Shown: positions 47,194 to 59,108, counted from the stretch's first letter. The stretch is DNA of 64,000 nt from Microbulbifer sp. ALW1 (GCF_009903625.1 NZ_CP047569.1:454001-518000), one strand, 5' to 3'. Notes: generated from the sequence alone by a model not told the origin. Numbers and translations: made by a program.

Positions 47194-48939
47194 ATGAGAG
47201 AGAAGAGAGAGAAGAGAGAGAAGAAACGTATTGGGATTTCCCGCAGCGGGACTATTAGTCTGGCTGCGAGCCTGGCTGCCGCACTGGCGTTGCCCGCGGG
47301 TGCCGCAACTATTTCCGGCAAGGTCACCGATAGCAATGGCAAACCGGTGTCCGGCGCGATTGTGCGCCTGACCGATGTCCAGGCGGGGCATTCAGAGTCC
47401 GTTTACACCAATGGCGCCGGTGACTATCGGATGGACACCCAGCTCAGTGGCGAGCTGCGCCTGCGGGTGCGCGGCCACTATTTTGCCGACGACCAGCAGA
47501 TGGTGAAGCTCGGCGGCGACAGGGATCAGCTCACCCACTCGGTGAAGCTCGAAAAGCTGCAGAGTGACCAGGCCATTTCCGACAGCCTGGCAGCCTCTTA
47601 CCATTTCAATACCCTGCCGTTCGATACCGAGAAAGACGCGCCCTTTACCCGCGACAAGTTCCAGCTCGAATGTCTTTCCTGCCACCAGCTGGGCAATCCC
47701 TTCACCCGTATCGTGCGCCCGGCAGAATCCTGGGAGCAATCGGTGCGCCGGATGCACGCCTATATGGGCGCGGTAGACGTCACCGAGAAAGACCGTCGCC
47801 GCGCGGAAATTTTTGCCGAGGGCTTCGATGGCAAGCCCACGGCAATGCGCCCCCAGTTCCCCGTGGACAAGGCGCTGGCGCACACAAAGATTTATGAATA
47901 CCAGCTGCCGGCTTCCGGTGTGCCCCACGACGCACACGTATATTCCAAAAATGGACCCCAAAATGGACTGGTGTACACCGTGGACCAGTTCACCGATGGC
48001 CTCTACGTGACGGACCTGAAAAACGGTGACACCCGCTTTATACCGCAGCCGGAAGAAGGCATGCCGCTCGGAGGCAAGTTCACCAAGATGGGTGTGCCGC
48101 CGGCGATGAATAAAATCAACGTGCGCCACGGGCCCCACTCCCTGGCGGAAGGCCTGGACGGCAAACTGTATGTGACCAACTCTTTCTCCGGCTCCATCGG
48201 GGTATTCAACCCCGCCAGCGGCGCCTGGGAAAAGTCCGTGCCGCTGCCCGGCATCGCGGTTTACCCCCATACCATTCGTGTGGATGCCGAGGGCATTCTG
48301 TGGTTCAGCGTGGTGGGTACCGAACAGGTCGGGCGCCTGGACCCGAAATCTTCGGAGGTCACCCTGATCGACCTGCCGGCGCCAACTCCGGTGGCGATCA
48401 CGCCCGCGGTGCTGACCTACGGTGTAGCGGTCAACAGCCACGACGGCTCCATCTGGTACAGCCGCCTGTGGGGCAACAAGATCGGCCGTATCGACGCCAA
48501 AACCCTGGAGGTCACTGAAATAGAATCGCCGGTATTCGGGCCGCGCCGCCTGCGCTTCGCACCGGACGGCATCCTGTGGCAGACCGGCTACGCCCACGGT
48601 CAGATTGCGCGTATCGATACCAAAACGATGGATGTGAAAGTGTACGATATGCCGGAGTTTGCCGAAGGCGCCCGCCCCGGTCCTTACTCGTTGAACATTT
48701 CTCCGGATTCCGGCGATGTGTGGGTCAACGAGACTATGACTGATCACGTGTACCGTTTCGTACCTGCGGAAGAGCGCTTTATCGCCTACCCGGCACCGCT
48801 GCGCGGCACCTATACCCGGGATATGTCGTTTACCAACGACGGTCTGGTGTGCATGTCCAATAATCCGATTCCGGTACAGGCACTGGAGGAATACACCGGT
48901 GTCCTGATGTGTATCGACCCGGACTACCGCGCGAACTGA
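47194..48939 (+). CDS. Secreted beta-propeller (Vgb-like) protein with Cna-like and heme-motif regions
   Basis: This 581-residue protein has a charged N terminus (REKREKREKK from a 9-base tandem repeat), a signal peptide (ISLAASLAAALALPAGAA), a carboxypeptidase-regulatory/Cna-like domain (ISGKVTDSNGKPVSGAIVRL, ~residues 35-120), a single heme-type motif Cys160-x-x-Cys163-His164 and a C-terminal streptogramin-lyase-like beta-propeller (HGPHSLAEGLDGKLYVTNS onward). One CxxCH could bind heme c. A role in an oxidation step with the nearby oxidoreductases is inference. Confidence 0.8.
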   Translation: MREKREKREKKRIGISRSGTISLAASLAAALALPAGAATISGKVTDSNGKPVSGAIVRLTDVQAGHSESVYTNGAGDYRMDTQLSGELRLRVRGHYFADDQQMVKLGGDRDQLTHSVKLEKLQSDQAISDSLAASYHFNTLPFDTEKDAPFTRDKFQLECLSCHQLGNPFTRIVRPAESWEQSVRRMHAYMGAVDVTEKDRRRAEIFAEGFDGKPTAMRPQFPVDKALAHTKIYEYQLPASGVPHDAHVYSKNGPQNGLVYTVDQFTDGLYVTDLKNGDTRFIPQPEEGMPLGGKFTKMGVPPAMNKINVRHGPHSLAEGLDGKLYVTNSFSGSIGVFNPASGAWEKSVPLPGIAVYPHTIRVDAEGILWFSVVGTEQVGRLDPKSSEVTLIDLPAPTPVAITPAVLTYGVAVNSHDGSIWYSRLWGNKIGRIDAKTLEVTEIESPVFGPRRLRFAPDGILWQTGYAHGQIARIDTKTMDVKVYDMPEFAEGARPGPYSLNISPDSGDVWVNETMTDHVYRFVPAEERFIAYPAPLRGTYTRDMSFTNDGLVCMSNNPIPVQALEEYTGVLMCIDPDYRAN

Positions 48940-48940
48940 T

Positions 48941-49999
48941 TTATCGCTTTAGCCATCCCGGCGCCCGCTGCTGCCGTGCCACGCGCTCGGCAGCGGCGGG
49001 TTTGCCGCATTGATCCCGCCATTGCCGCGGACTCATCCCAAACCAGCGCTGAAACGCCTTGGAAAAGCTGGCCAGATCGGCATAGCCCAGCAGCCCGGAA
49101 AGCTGGGTCAGGCTCATATTCGATTCTTTGAGGTAGCGCGTTGCCACGGCCTGACGTGTCTCGTTGAGCAAGGTCTGGAAACTGGTGCCCTCCTCCATCA
49201 GCATGCGCTGCAGCGAGCGCGTGCTCACCATCATGTAGTCCGCCACAAAATCGATGGTGACCTTGCCATTGGGCAGGAAGTTGCGCAGCAGGTGACACAC
49301 GTATGCGGGCAATTCCTTCGGTGCCAACGCATCCAACTGATCGATATGTGCGCGCATCAACTCGTGCAGTGCGGGGTCGGCATGGCTCAGAGGCGCGTCC
49401 AGCAATGCGGCGTCAAACACCCAGGCATTTCTGGCGCTGTTGAAGTGAGGCGTGGCACCGAGCAGGCGCACATAGGTTTGCGGCGAGGCGCCCGCGGCAG
49501 TCTGGAAATGGACCGCGTGCGGTTGCCACTGATTGCCCAGTAGCATTTTCAGCAACCGTTTCCCTACCGCAATCGCCAGTTCAATCGCCTGCCGTGCGGG
49601 AATGCCACTGCGCAACATGGGGTCGTATTCGAGGATGGCGAGCTTGTTGTGCACCTCTACTTTCACCAGACCACTGTTGGAGTGCAGGTGGTAGTAGTGA
49701 GCCAGCTCTTCCAGCGACTCGCCCACCGTGTTGGCATTTTTCAACAGGTACAGCAGCTGGCCGAAAACCGCCGTGCCCTGGTGCAGACCGAACTCCAAAC
49801 CGAACAACGGATTACCGGTGTCGCTCGCGCAGTTCTCCAGTAACAGCGCCATGCGCTGGTAGGAAATCAGGCTTTCGGGATTCGCCAGCGTATCCGCAGG
49901 AAGACCTGCATTGCCGAGCATCACTTGAGGATCCAGCCCAGAGACCCGGCAGAACTCGTCAAATAGTGCCAGCGACGAGGCTCTGGAGAATTCTTCCAT
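48941..49999 (-). CDS. AraC-family regulator, OruR/MmsR type
   Basis: This 352-residue regulator has an arabinose-binding-type N domain (LFDEFCRVSGLDPQVMLGNA) and two C-terminal HTH motifs (DYMMVSTRSLQRMLMEEGTS and LLGYADLASFSKAFQRWFGMSP). It lies convergent to the beta-propeller gene and upstream of katG on the same strand. Plausible targets are the beta-propeller and oxidoreductase genes with TGACAA direct repeats. Confidence 0.88.
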   Translation of the reverse strand: MEEFSRASSLALFDEFCRVSGLDPQVMLGNAGLPADTLANPESLISYQRMALLLENCASDTGNPLFGLEFGLHQGTAVFGQLLYLLKNANTVGESLEELAHYYHLHSNSGLVKVEVHNKLAILEYDPMLRSGIPARQAIELAIAVGKRLLKMLLGNQWQPHAVHFQTAAGASPQTYVRLLGATPHFNSARNAWVFDAALLDAPLSHADPALHELMRAHIDQLDALAPKELPAYVCHLLRNFLPNGKVTIDFVADYMMVSTRSLQRMLMEEGTSFQTLLNETRQAVATRYLKESNMSLTQLSGLLGYADLASFSKAFQRWFGMSPRQWRDQCGKPAAAERVARQQRAPGWLKR

Positions 50000-50054
50000 C
50001 GATTACCCTAGCGTGTGTGCCCGAACGGATGTCCGCCCTCGCGCTCTCGGGGAA

Positions 50055-52631
<2,577 letters not shown>

Positions 52632-54815
52632 ATGTTGGAAGTCACACAACAAATAAGACAACTGCGAACAATGCGCAGAAAAAATTCATTGAGCAGTCTG
52701 CTTACGACCGCTGCATTCACATTCGCAACGCTTTCTTCCTTAAACACAACCGAGGCTTTTGCCTATACGGAAACCGACCCCGGTTACGAAGACCCCTATT
52801 ACGATCCCAGTGCCTCATCCACACCCCACGGTGTGTACAACCGGCCCGCAGATTACGACCCCAATGCACTGCTCGGCAGCAGCAATGGCGGCTGGGCGGT
52901 GTGGGATTTCTGTTACGGCAAGCCGGATGAAACCGAATTGCCGCAGGACCCGCGCGCGCTGGTTCAGCAGGGGATCAGCGACGGGCGCGCAGTGCACTTC
53001 AATGCGTATTACAAAGACTGCCACGTAGACCCGGAGGCGGTGCGCGAAGTGGGCGCAGCAAAAAGTTGCGGCGAATTGCGCGAGCGTTTTGATCACGGTG
53101 GACGACTGTTAACCGGTGGTTCGCCTGGCGTCGGCGCACTATTTGCAGGTACCGATCCCTATACCATCGAGGCGGCACTGGGTATTTCCACAATGCTGCC
53201 GAGTCAGTACAACGACCTGTGGAAATCTTGGGGCGGCTACACTTCCAAGCCAAAAAATTTCGATCAGCTGCTGGCAGAGCGCTACGGTTCCGTACTTCCG
53301 GAAGAGCGCAACCCCTACCCGCTCAAGGGCGAAAACCCGAACCTGACTGATGGCGGTTCCGGCCAGTTGCCGTTGATGTTTACCCAGATGCGCTATCCCG
53401 ATGGCACCTGGACCGGCCGCATCGGCGTAACCTGCCACGCCTGTCACAGCGGTGCGGTGGATGGCAAACCCACACTGGGTGGTGGCAGCTCGCTGGCGGA
53501 CCTGGACCTGTTCCTGCGCGATGGACTGCCCCAGGGCTACCTGGCTTCCGTGGCCACGCTCGCCAACCTCAACCACACCCGCGGCACCAACAATGCCAGC
53601 GATGTGAACCTCGCGTTTATTTTTCCGGATCAGGGGCTTTATTCGGCGAGAGATGCGGTGGACCTAATCACCTCCGGCTCCACTGCCAGTATGGATACAC
53701 CCGCCTGGTGGAACCTGGGGCACCGCCCACTGAAATTTGTGGATGGTATGTTCCCCGCCGATGCACCGCGTATCGACCAGGTTTTCTATACCCCCTTCTT
53801 CGGTCTGTTCGGTGAAGTACTCGGCCCACTGAGTGACGCCGGCCAGAAATACATGCGCGACAATGGCCCACCCATCAATGCCTGGATTGAAACCCTCAAG
53901 GCACCCAAGTATCCCGGTGACATCGATACCGCACTTGCGGAGGAAGGCGCGGAGCTGTTCCACGAGCTGGATATGTGGGCGGAAGAGCGCAACAACCCGG
54001 TTCGCCGCCCGGAGGGCAATGGCAGTTGTGCTGGCTGCCATGGCGCTTATGCACCACGCTACGTAAACGACCCCGAATTCCTAGCCAGCCCGCTGCTAGA
54101 GGGTATGGCCTCGTATATCGTGCCACAGGAAATCATCGGTACCGACTCAGTGCGCTGGGAAACCAACAACGAAGGTATGCAGCGCGCCGGCTCGGTGAAT
54201 TTCTTCGGCTATCCTCCCACCAAGGGCACGGACCAGGATTGCGGGCCGCAAAACCAGGAGCGCTTGCGCGGTGATCGCGAGCTGGGTTACCTGGCACCAC
54301 CGCTCTACGGGGTCTGGGCCAGCGCACCTTATATGCACAACGGCTCGATTCCTAACGTGTGGGAAATCCTCAAGCCCGAGGACCGTGAGCCACTGTGGCG
54401 CCGCGTGTCCAACGAGAAACTGTCCAATCCCTGGTACAACAATGGCAATGTGCTGATGGGGTACGACACCAAACTGGATACCGCCTACGACGAAACCAAA
54501 ATGGGCTGGAAATACGACGCCATCGATTGCGAATGGCGCTCCTTCTGGAACCCGTCGGTTTCGCCCTTCCGCACCTGTGATCCGAATGACAAACACCAGA
54601 CGCCGCTGGCACAGGAAATTCTCGACGATATCTTCGGCAACCTGATCCTGACCTGGAACATCATGTTCCCGCCGACACTGACCATGAAGCAGATGGAAGA
54701 TCGCAAGATCTATAACACGCTGTTGTTCAGTCACGGTAACGAAGGTCACGAGTTCAATAGTGTGCTGACCGATCACGAGCGTTTAGCCATTATTGAATAT
54801 CTGAAAACGCTCTAG
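52632..54815 (+). CDS. RoxA/RoxB-like diheme c-type cytochrome oxygenase
   Basis: This 727-residue secreted protein has a signal peptide (SLLTTAAFTFATLSSLNTTEA) and two heme-c sites: Cys268-x-x-Cys271-His272 (CHACHSG) and Cys466-x-x-Cys469-His470 (CAGCHGA). The C-terminal LAPPLYGVWASAPYMHNGSI is like the diheme cytochrome c peroxidase/RoxA group, and the ~70-kDa size fits rubber oxygenases of the RoxA/RoxB type, which cleave poly(cis-1,4-isoprene). A peroxidase-like function is the alternative. A terminator follows. Confidence 0.75.
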   Translation: MLEVTQQIRQLRTMRRKNSLSSLLTTAAFTFATLSSLNTTEAFAYTETDPGYEDPYYDPSASSTPHGVYNRPADYDPNALLGSSNGGWAVWDFCYGKPDETELPQDPRALVQQGISDGRAVHFNAYYKDCHVDPEAVREVGAAKSCGELRERFDHGGRLLTGGSPGVGALFAGTDPYTIEAALGISTMLPSQYNDLWKSWGGYTSKPKNFDQLLAERYGSVLPEERNPYPLKGENPNLTDGGSGQLPLMFTQMRYPDGTWTGRIGVTCHACHSGAVDGKPTLGGGSSLADLDLFLRDGLPQGYLASVATLANLNHTRGTNNASDVNLAFIFPDQGLYSARDAVDLITSGSTASMDTPAWWNLGHRPLKFVDGMFPADAPRIDQVFYTPFFGLFGEVLGPLSDAGQKYMRDNGPPINAWIETLKAPKYPGDIDTALAEEGAELFHELDMWAEERNNPVRRPEGNGSCAGCHGAYAPRYVNDPEFLASPLLEGMASYIVPQEIIGTDSVRWETNNEGMQRAGSVNFFGYPPTKGTDQDCGPQNQERLRGDRELGYLAPPLYGVWASAPYMHNGSIPNVWEILKPEDREPLWRRVSNEKLSNPWYNNGNVLMGYDTKLDTAYDETKMGWKYDAIDCEWRSFWNPSVSPFRTCDPNDKHQTPLAQEILDDIFGNLILTWNIMFPPTLTMKQMEDRKIYNTLLFSHGNEGHEFNSVLTDHERLAIIEYLKTL

Positions 54816-54840
54816 TGTTTGACCGAACAGCGTAAACCGG

Positions 54841-54873
54841 AGGCCGACCTGACTTACAGGTCGGCCTTTTTTT
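54841..54873 (+). terminator. Terminator after the diheme cytochrome gene
   Basis: AGGCCGACCT and AGGTCGGCCT form a perfect 10-bp stem with a 7-base loop, followed by seven T residues. Confidence 0.95.
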
Positions 54874-54969
54874 CGGGAATAGCAGAAAAGTTGAATTGGT
54901 CGTATGACGGGAATTGGCCCCGACCATTAGAATTTGGCGAAGAAATTTTCGGATTCCCTTCGATTGCCA

Positions 54970-55674
54970 ATGATTCACCCCACCACACGCACGATGGCCC
55001 GCCACTGCAAGCGAATCGCCAGGTACACGCTACTGCTCGCGGCGGCAGCGGTAACCCTGTCGGTGCTGCTGGTGCTCGCCCTGCGCTGGATCGATCCTCC
55101 CTCTTCCATGGTTATGCAGCACTGGCAACAGGACAGTGGCCAGATTGCCCGACATAGCTGGCAGCCAATCAATAAGATCTCGCCAAACTTGCAGATGGCC
55201 GTCATCGCTGCGGAAGACCAGAAGTTCCCACACCATTACGGCTTCGATCTTGACTCCCTGCAAAAAGCCCTCACAGAAAACCGCAAACGCACACGCGGTG
55301 CCAGCACCATTACCCAGCAGACCGCAAAAAACCTGTTTTTGTGGAACGGACGCAGTTATCTGCGCAAGGGGTTGGAAGCCTGGTTTACCCTGTTGATGGA
55401 AACGCTTTGGTCGAAAGAGCGGATTCTGGAGGTCTATTTGAATATCGCCGAGTTTGGCGAGGGCGTTTACGGTGCCGAGGCTGCCGCACGTCACCACTTT
55501 GGCTCGTCGGCGCAGCATTTGAGCCGCTGGCAATCGGGGCTGCTGGCCGCGGTTCTACCGAGCCCCAAGCGCATGTCCGCCGGACGGCCCTCGGCGTATG
55601 TACAGAGCCGGGCATCGACAATCAATCGTCAAATACGACAGCTGGGCGGCACCGGTTATTTGAAGTCCCTGTAA
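54970..55674 (+). CDS. mtgA: Monofunctional peptidoglycan glycosyltransferase MtgA
   Basis: This ~234-residue protein has an N-terminal membrane anchor (TLLLAAAAVTLSVLLVLAL) and a GT51 domain with AAEDQKFPHHYGFDLDSL, RGASTITQQTAKNLFLW and LNIAEFGEGVYGAEAAARHHFG. It polymerises lipid II without a transpeptidase domain. The start could also be TTG 54934 or ATG 54994; 54970 gives a typical length. Confidence 0.92.
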   Translation: MIHPTTRTMARHCKRIARYTLLLAAAAVTLSVLLVLALRWIDPPSSMVMQHWQQDSGQIARHSWQPINKISPNLQMAVIAAEDQKFPHHYGFDLDSLQKALTENRKRTRGASTITQQTAKNLFLWNGRSYLRKGLEAWFTLLMETLWSKERILEVYLNIAEFGEGVYGAEAAARHHFGSSAQHLSRWQSGLLAAVLPSPKRMSAGRPSAYVQSRASTINRQIRQLGGTGYLKSL

Positions 55675-55677
55675 CTT

Positions 55678-55715
55678 CTGTGGGCAACAGTTATCCACAC
55701 CTTATTTGCCCACAG
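55678..55715. repeat. Inverted repeat with a DnaA-box-like loop
   Basis: CTGTGGGCAA (55678-55687) and TTGCCCACAG (55706-55715) are perfect complements. The loop contains TTATCCACA (55691-55699), the strong DnaA-box sequence. There is no T-tract. It lies right after mtgA and could be a terminator or a DnaA-binding site. Confidence 0.5.
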
Positions 55716-55920
55716 CTTCTCGGGACAGACCTGTGAATATCTACTGGATATCCTGCCGCAGCCAAGCAACCCCGCCTGCCGGTTCGGAGCGGTCGAAATT
55801 GCGTCATATTCAGGTTGGCTTTGGTACCGCGGATACATTTCGTCACGTCGATATGGAATCACCGATATCCGGCAATAGAATGGAGCTGTCTGTATCGCCG
55901 TCTGTCCACCGGGGAAATGT

Positions 55921-56547
55921 GTGACTCAACCCGCTGTTACTTTTTTTTCGCTGTTGATTGCGCTTGCGAGTCCCGCGGCTCTCGCCACCGCGGATTGCGG
56001 ACAGGCCGCTGACTGCCTCGCTCTTGAACTGCACAATCAGGTGCGCAAAGACCTGAACGCCGGTCGTCTCCCCAACAGCCCCACACCAAATCCGCCGGTG
56101 GCCATGCTGGTTCACGATCCGGCACTGGCGCGCACCGCCTACAACTGGTCGGCGGCCCAGTGCAATGCGCGCCGCGGACACAATAGCCAGCGCCGCGCGC
56201 ACTTCCTCGCCAACGGCGGCAACCCCGCCCACCCCTGGGTTGGGGAAAACCTTTTTTTCCACAGCGCCCAGCTCTCCAATACCGATGCGCTGAACCAGGC
56301 GGTGGCTGCCTGGGCCGCGGAAGCGCAGGATTATCGCTACCAGCCGTTCAAGGTGATGAAGACCGGGCATTACAGCCAGTTGATCTGGAATACCATCGAC
56401 ACCATTGAAAACGGCAAGAAGGTATCCCGCGCGGTGGGCTGCGGTGTATACCGCTGTGACAAAGGCCGCTATAAAACCATCGTCACCTGTAACTACGCAC
56501 CCGGCGGCAATATCCAGGGTGTGGTGCCCTACCGCATCAAAAAATAG
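55921..56547 (+). CDS. Secreted CAP-domain (SCP/PR-1) protein
   Basis: This 208-residue protein has a signal peptide (FFSLLIALASPAALATA) and a CAP/SCP domain with HNQVRKDLNAG, WVGENLFFH, GHYSQLIWNT and TCNYAPGGN, the four classical CAP motifs. Cysteines (for example CGVYRCDKGRYKTIVTC) suggest disulfides. Start is GTG 55921 with GGGGAAA upstream. The lipoprotein MORN-peptidase gene follows after 77 bases. Confidence 0.88.
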   Translation: MTQPAVTFFSLLIALASPAALATADCGQAADCLALELHNQVRKDLNAGRLPNSPTPNPPVAMLVHDPALARTAYNWSAAQCNARRGHNSQRRAHFLANGGNPAHPWVGENLFFHSAQLSNTDALNQAVAAWAAEAQDYRYQPFKVMKTGHYSQLIWNTIDTIENGKKVSRAVGCGVYRCDKGRYKTIVTCNYAPGGNIQGVVPYRIKK

Positions 56548-56624
56548 CCCCGGCCGCACCAGTCATAATTTGATAATCTCGCTGGGACAACACTCGGTAC
56601 AACGACAAAAGCCGGACCCCTCCA

Positions 56625-58013
56625 ATGAAGCGCCCACTTAGTATTGCTGCTGGTATCGCCCTCCCCGCACTTGCGCTGTTGCTGGCCGCCTGCAAGGCCG
56701 CCCAATTTGGCGGGGATACCGCGCTGCCGGATGGTTCGGTTTACCGCGGGGAGTTTCAGGATGGGCTGTTCCACGGCGAAGGGGAATTGCATTGGCCCGA
56801 TGGCCGCCACTACCTGGGCGGTTTTCAACACGGCATGCTGGGCGGACACGGCAAATTCACTTACGCCGATGGCTGTGTTTACGAGGGTGAATTTGCCAAG
56901 GGTGACTTCCATGGCAATGGCCGTTACGCCTGTGACGAAACTTCCTGGGAAGGTGATTTCCAGCAGGGCAACCTGGCAAGAGGAACCATCATCTGGGAGG
57001 GATTCGGTCGCTACACGGGGGAGTTGCAGGATTACCAACCGCACGGCGAGGGGGCACTCACCTACGTCGAAGGCGTCACCATCCGTGCCCACTTCGAAAA
57101 TGGCCAGGCAAATGGTGAAGGCATCCGCTCCTTTACCACAGCTGACGGCGAGCTGCGGGAAGATCCCGGTTTCTTCGTCAACGATCAGTACTACGCGAGC
57201 GAAGCCGCCTGGCAGCGAGGCGAGACGGAATCACAGAGCGCCCTGGAGTCCCGCCTGTACAGCGAAGGCGAACGCTTGCAGTCGGCGCTCTCGCAACTTG
57301 CGCCGCAGCGACCTGGTGTGCGTGATGTGTACACACTGATTGTGGGCGGCGACGGCACCCAGGGCGTGTTCGAGAGAGAGGTCAACTGGGTCGCGGAGAG
57401 ACTGGGTACGACGCTGGATATGGAGCGGCGCCAGATACGCCTGAGCAATGGCAGCGACACCCTGCCGCTCGCTACCCGCACCAGTGTCCGGAAAAGCCTG
57501 CAGGCGCTGGATACGTTGATGGACGCGGAAGAGGATCTTCTGCTGGTGCACTTTGTCAGCCACGGCGACGCCAATGGCAGCCTGTATCTTGCGGATGTGG
57601 GTCTACCGCTAAACGACCTTTCCGTGGCGGATGGTAAACAATGGCTCGACGCACTCAAGGCACAACACCAGTGGGTGATTGTCTCTGCCTGTTATTCGGG
57701 ACACTGGCAGCAGGCGCTGGCAAATCCCGCACGTACGGTATTCACCTCGGCGGCAAAAGATCGCACTTCGTTTGGTTGCAGCAACGATTCCGAGCGTACC
57801 TGGTTCAGCGCCGCGCTGTATGGCGAGGCGCTGGGTGTGGGTGTTGATGACCCCGCAGCCTGGTTTGCGGCCGCGAACCGCCGGGTTACCGAAATGGAAA
57901 AGGACCAGGGCATTGAGGATAGCGCCCATTCACTGCCGCAGGCAGCCATTGGCGATGCGTTTCTGGCCTGGTGGCAGACACCGACCAATTCGCAACATCA
58001 GACGCAGCATTAG
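56625..58013 (+). CDS. Lipoprotein with MORN repeats fused to a C13 (legumain-like) peptidase
   Basis: This 462-residue protein has a lipobox (LALLLAAC, Cys23), about six MORN-type repeats at residues ~38-170 (for example YRGEFQDGLFHGEGELHWPD and YEGEFAKGDFHGNGRY) and a C-terminal caspase-like C13 domain. The catalytic dyad can be placed at His313 (VHFVSHGD) and Cys356 (VIVSACYSG). A membrane-bound peptidase with a MORN sensor region is rare in bacteria. Its target is unknown. Confidence 0.87.
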   Translation: MKRPLSIAAGIALPALALLLAACKAAQFGGDTALPDGSVYRGEFQDGLFHGEGELHWPDGRHYLGGFQHGMLGGHGKFTYADGCVYEGEFAKGDFHGNGRYACDETSWEGDFQQGNLARGTIIWEGFGRYTGELQDYQPHGEGALTYVEGVTIRAHFENGQANGEGIRSFTTADGELREDPGFFVNDQYYASEAAWQRGETESQSALESRLYSEGERLQSALSQLAPQRPGVRDVYTLIVGGDGTQGVFEREVNWVAERLGTTLDMERRQIRLSNGSDTLPLATRTSVRKSLQALDTLMDAEEDLLLVHFVSHGDANGSLYLADVGLPLNDLSVADGKQWLDALKAQHQWVIVSACYSGHWQQALANPARTVFTSAAKDRTSFGCSNDSERTWFSAALYGEALGVGVDDPAAWFAAANRRVTEMEKDQGIEDSAHSLPQAAIGDAFLAWWQTPTNSQHQTQH

Positions 58014-59047
58014 GGCGCAACATTAAGCACCACCTTGCCGACGGATTGTCCGCTGCGCAGCAGCGCCAGCGCGTCATGGGCCTGCGCAAATGGAAACTCA
58101 TGACCAACATGGGGTGCCGTCAACGCCAAGCCGGCGCAACCGTTTAATAACTCCTCGAACAGCGCCTGCTCCTGCCACAGCCAGATCAGATTGAATGCCA
58201 ACACCGATTTGTTGCTGCTGATCATATCCATCACATCGTAGCGCGGGCGCTTCAGGTACAACCAGGCTGCTTTCAGCCAGTTGGGTCTGTCACCCGGGGT
58301 AAATTCCGCAGCGCCGAAAACCACCAGACGACCGGTGGGCGCGAGGGCGGCGAAAGACTGCTTCTGGATTTGCCCACCGATGCCATCGAGTACCGCGTGT
58401 AGCGGTCGACCGTTCAGTTGCGCATGCAGTTGCTCGTCGAAGTTGTCACCGCGCACAATGACCTCGGCAAAACCCTGCCCGGCGAGAAAGGCGCGCTTGC
58501 TTTCAGAACTCACTGTACCGATCGGGATAGCACCCATCTGCGCGGCCATGCGCATGGCCTGCAGCCCCACACCACCGGCGGCGCTCTGGATTAGTACCAC
58601 CTGCCCTGGCTTTACCGCCGCGAGGGTGGCGAGGGCGTAGTAGGCGGTGAGACTCTGTGCTGGAAACGCGGCGCCCTCAGCAAAACTCCAGTGCACGGGA
58701 ATTTTACGGCAGTGTTGCGGCGGCACATCCACCACCGTGGCGTAGCCGCCGAAGCGGGTACAGCCGTAGATCCGGTCTCCCACCTGCAAATCCGTTTGCG
58801 CGTTTTCACCCAGCGCGGTAACCACACCGGCAAACTCCAGCCCGGGAATAAAACTGCCTGCGGGTGTTGCAGAATAAAGCCCGGTGAGCGCGAAGATATC
58901 AGCGAAATTCAGGCCGACAGATTGCACTGCGACGCGGATATGATCTGAGGCCAGAGACGGAAGTGGTTCTTGCACCAGCTTCAGGTTACTGATGGCGCCC
59001 GCCTTTTGCGTGCGCCAGACGTGACGGGTTTCGGGCATCGACTGCAT
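58010..59047 (-). CDS. Zinc-independent quinone oxidoreductase (MDR family, VAT-1-like)
   Basis: This 345-residue enzyme shows the MDR fold: GLNFADIFALTGLYSATPAG, QVVLIQSAAGGVGLQAMRMA (NADPH site) and VLDGIGGQIQKQSFAAL. It overlaps the end of the C13 peptidase gene by 4 bases on the other strand. It likely reduces quinones or enones. Confidence 0.88.
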   Translation of the reverse strand: MQSMPETRHVWRTQKAGAISNLKLVQEPLPSLASDHIRVAVQSVGLNFADIFALTGLYSATPAGSFIPGLEFAGVVTALGENAQTDLQVGDRIYGCTRFGGYATVVDVPPQHCRKIPVHWSFAEGAAFPAQSLTAYYALATLAAVKPGQVVLIQSAAGGVGLQAMRMAAQMGAIPIGTVSSESKRAFLAGQGFAEVIVRGDNFDEQLHAQLNGRPLHAVLDGIGGQIQKQSFAALAPTGRLVVFGAAEFTPGDRPNWLKAAWLYLKRPRYDVMDMISSNKSVLAFNLIWLWQEQALFEELLNGCAGLALTAPHVGHEFPFAQAHDALALLRSGQSVGKVVLNVAP

Positions 59048-59108
59048 CTCTCTCGAAGCGATAAAGAGATGCAGCCTACCGCTAGCCCGCGGGCTGGGCC
59101 AGCCCGGA

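Noticed and set aside
47392..48747. A 451-codon minus-strand frame over the beta-propeller gene
   Set aside because: No domain features and fully antisense to a recognisable secreted protein.
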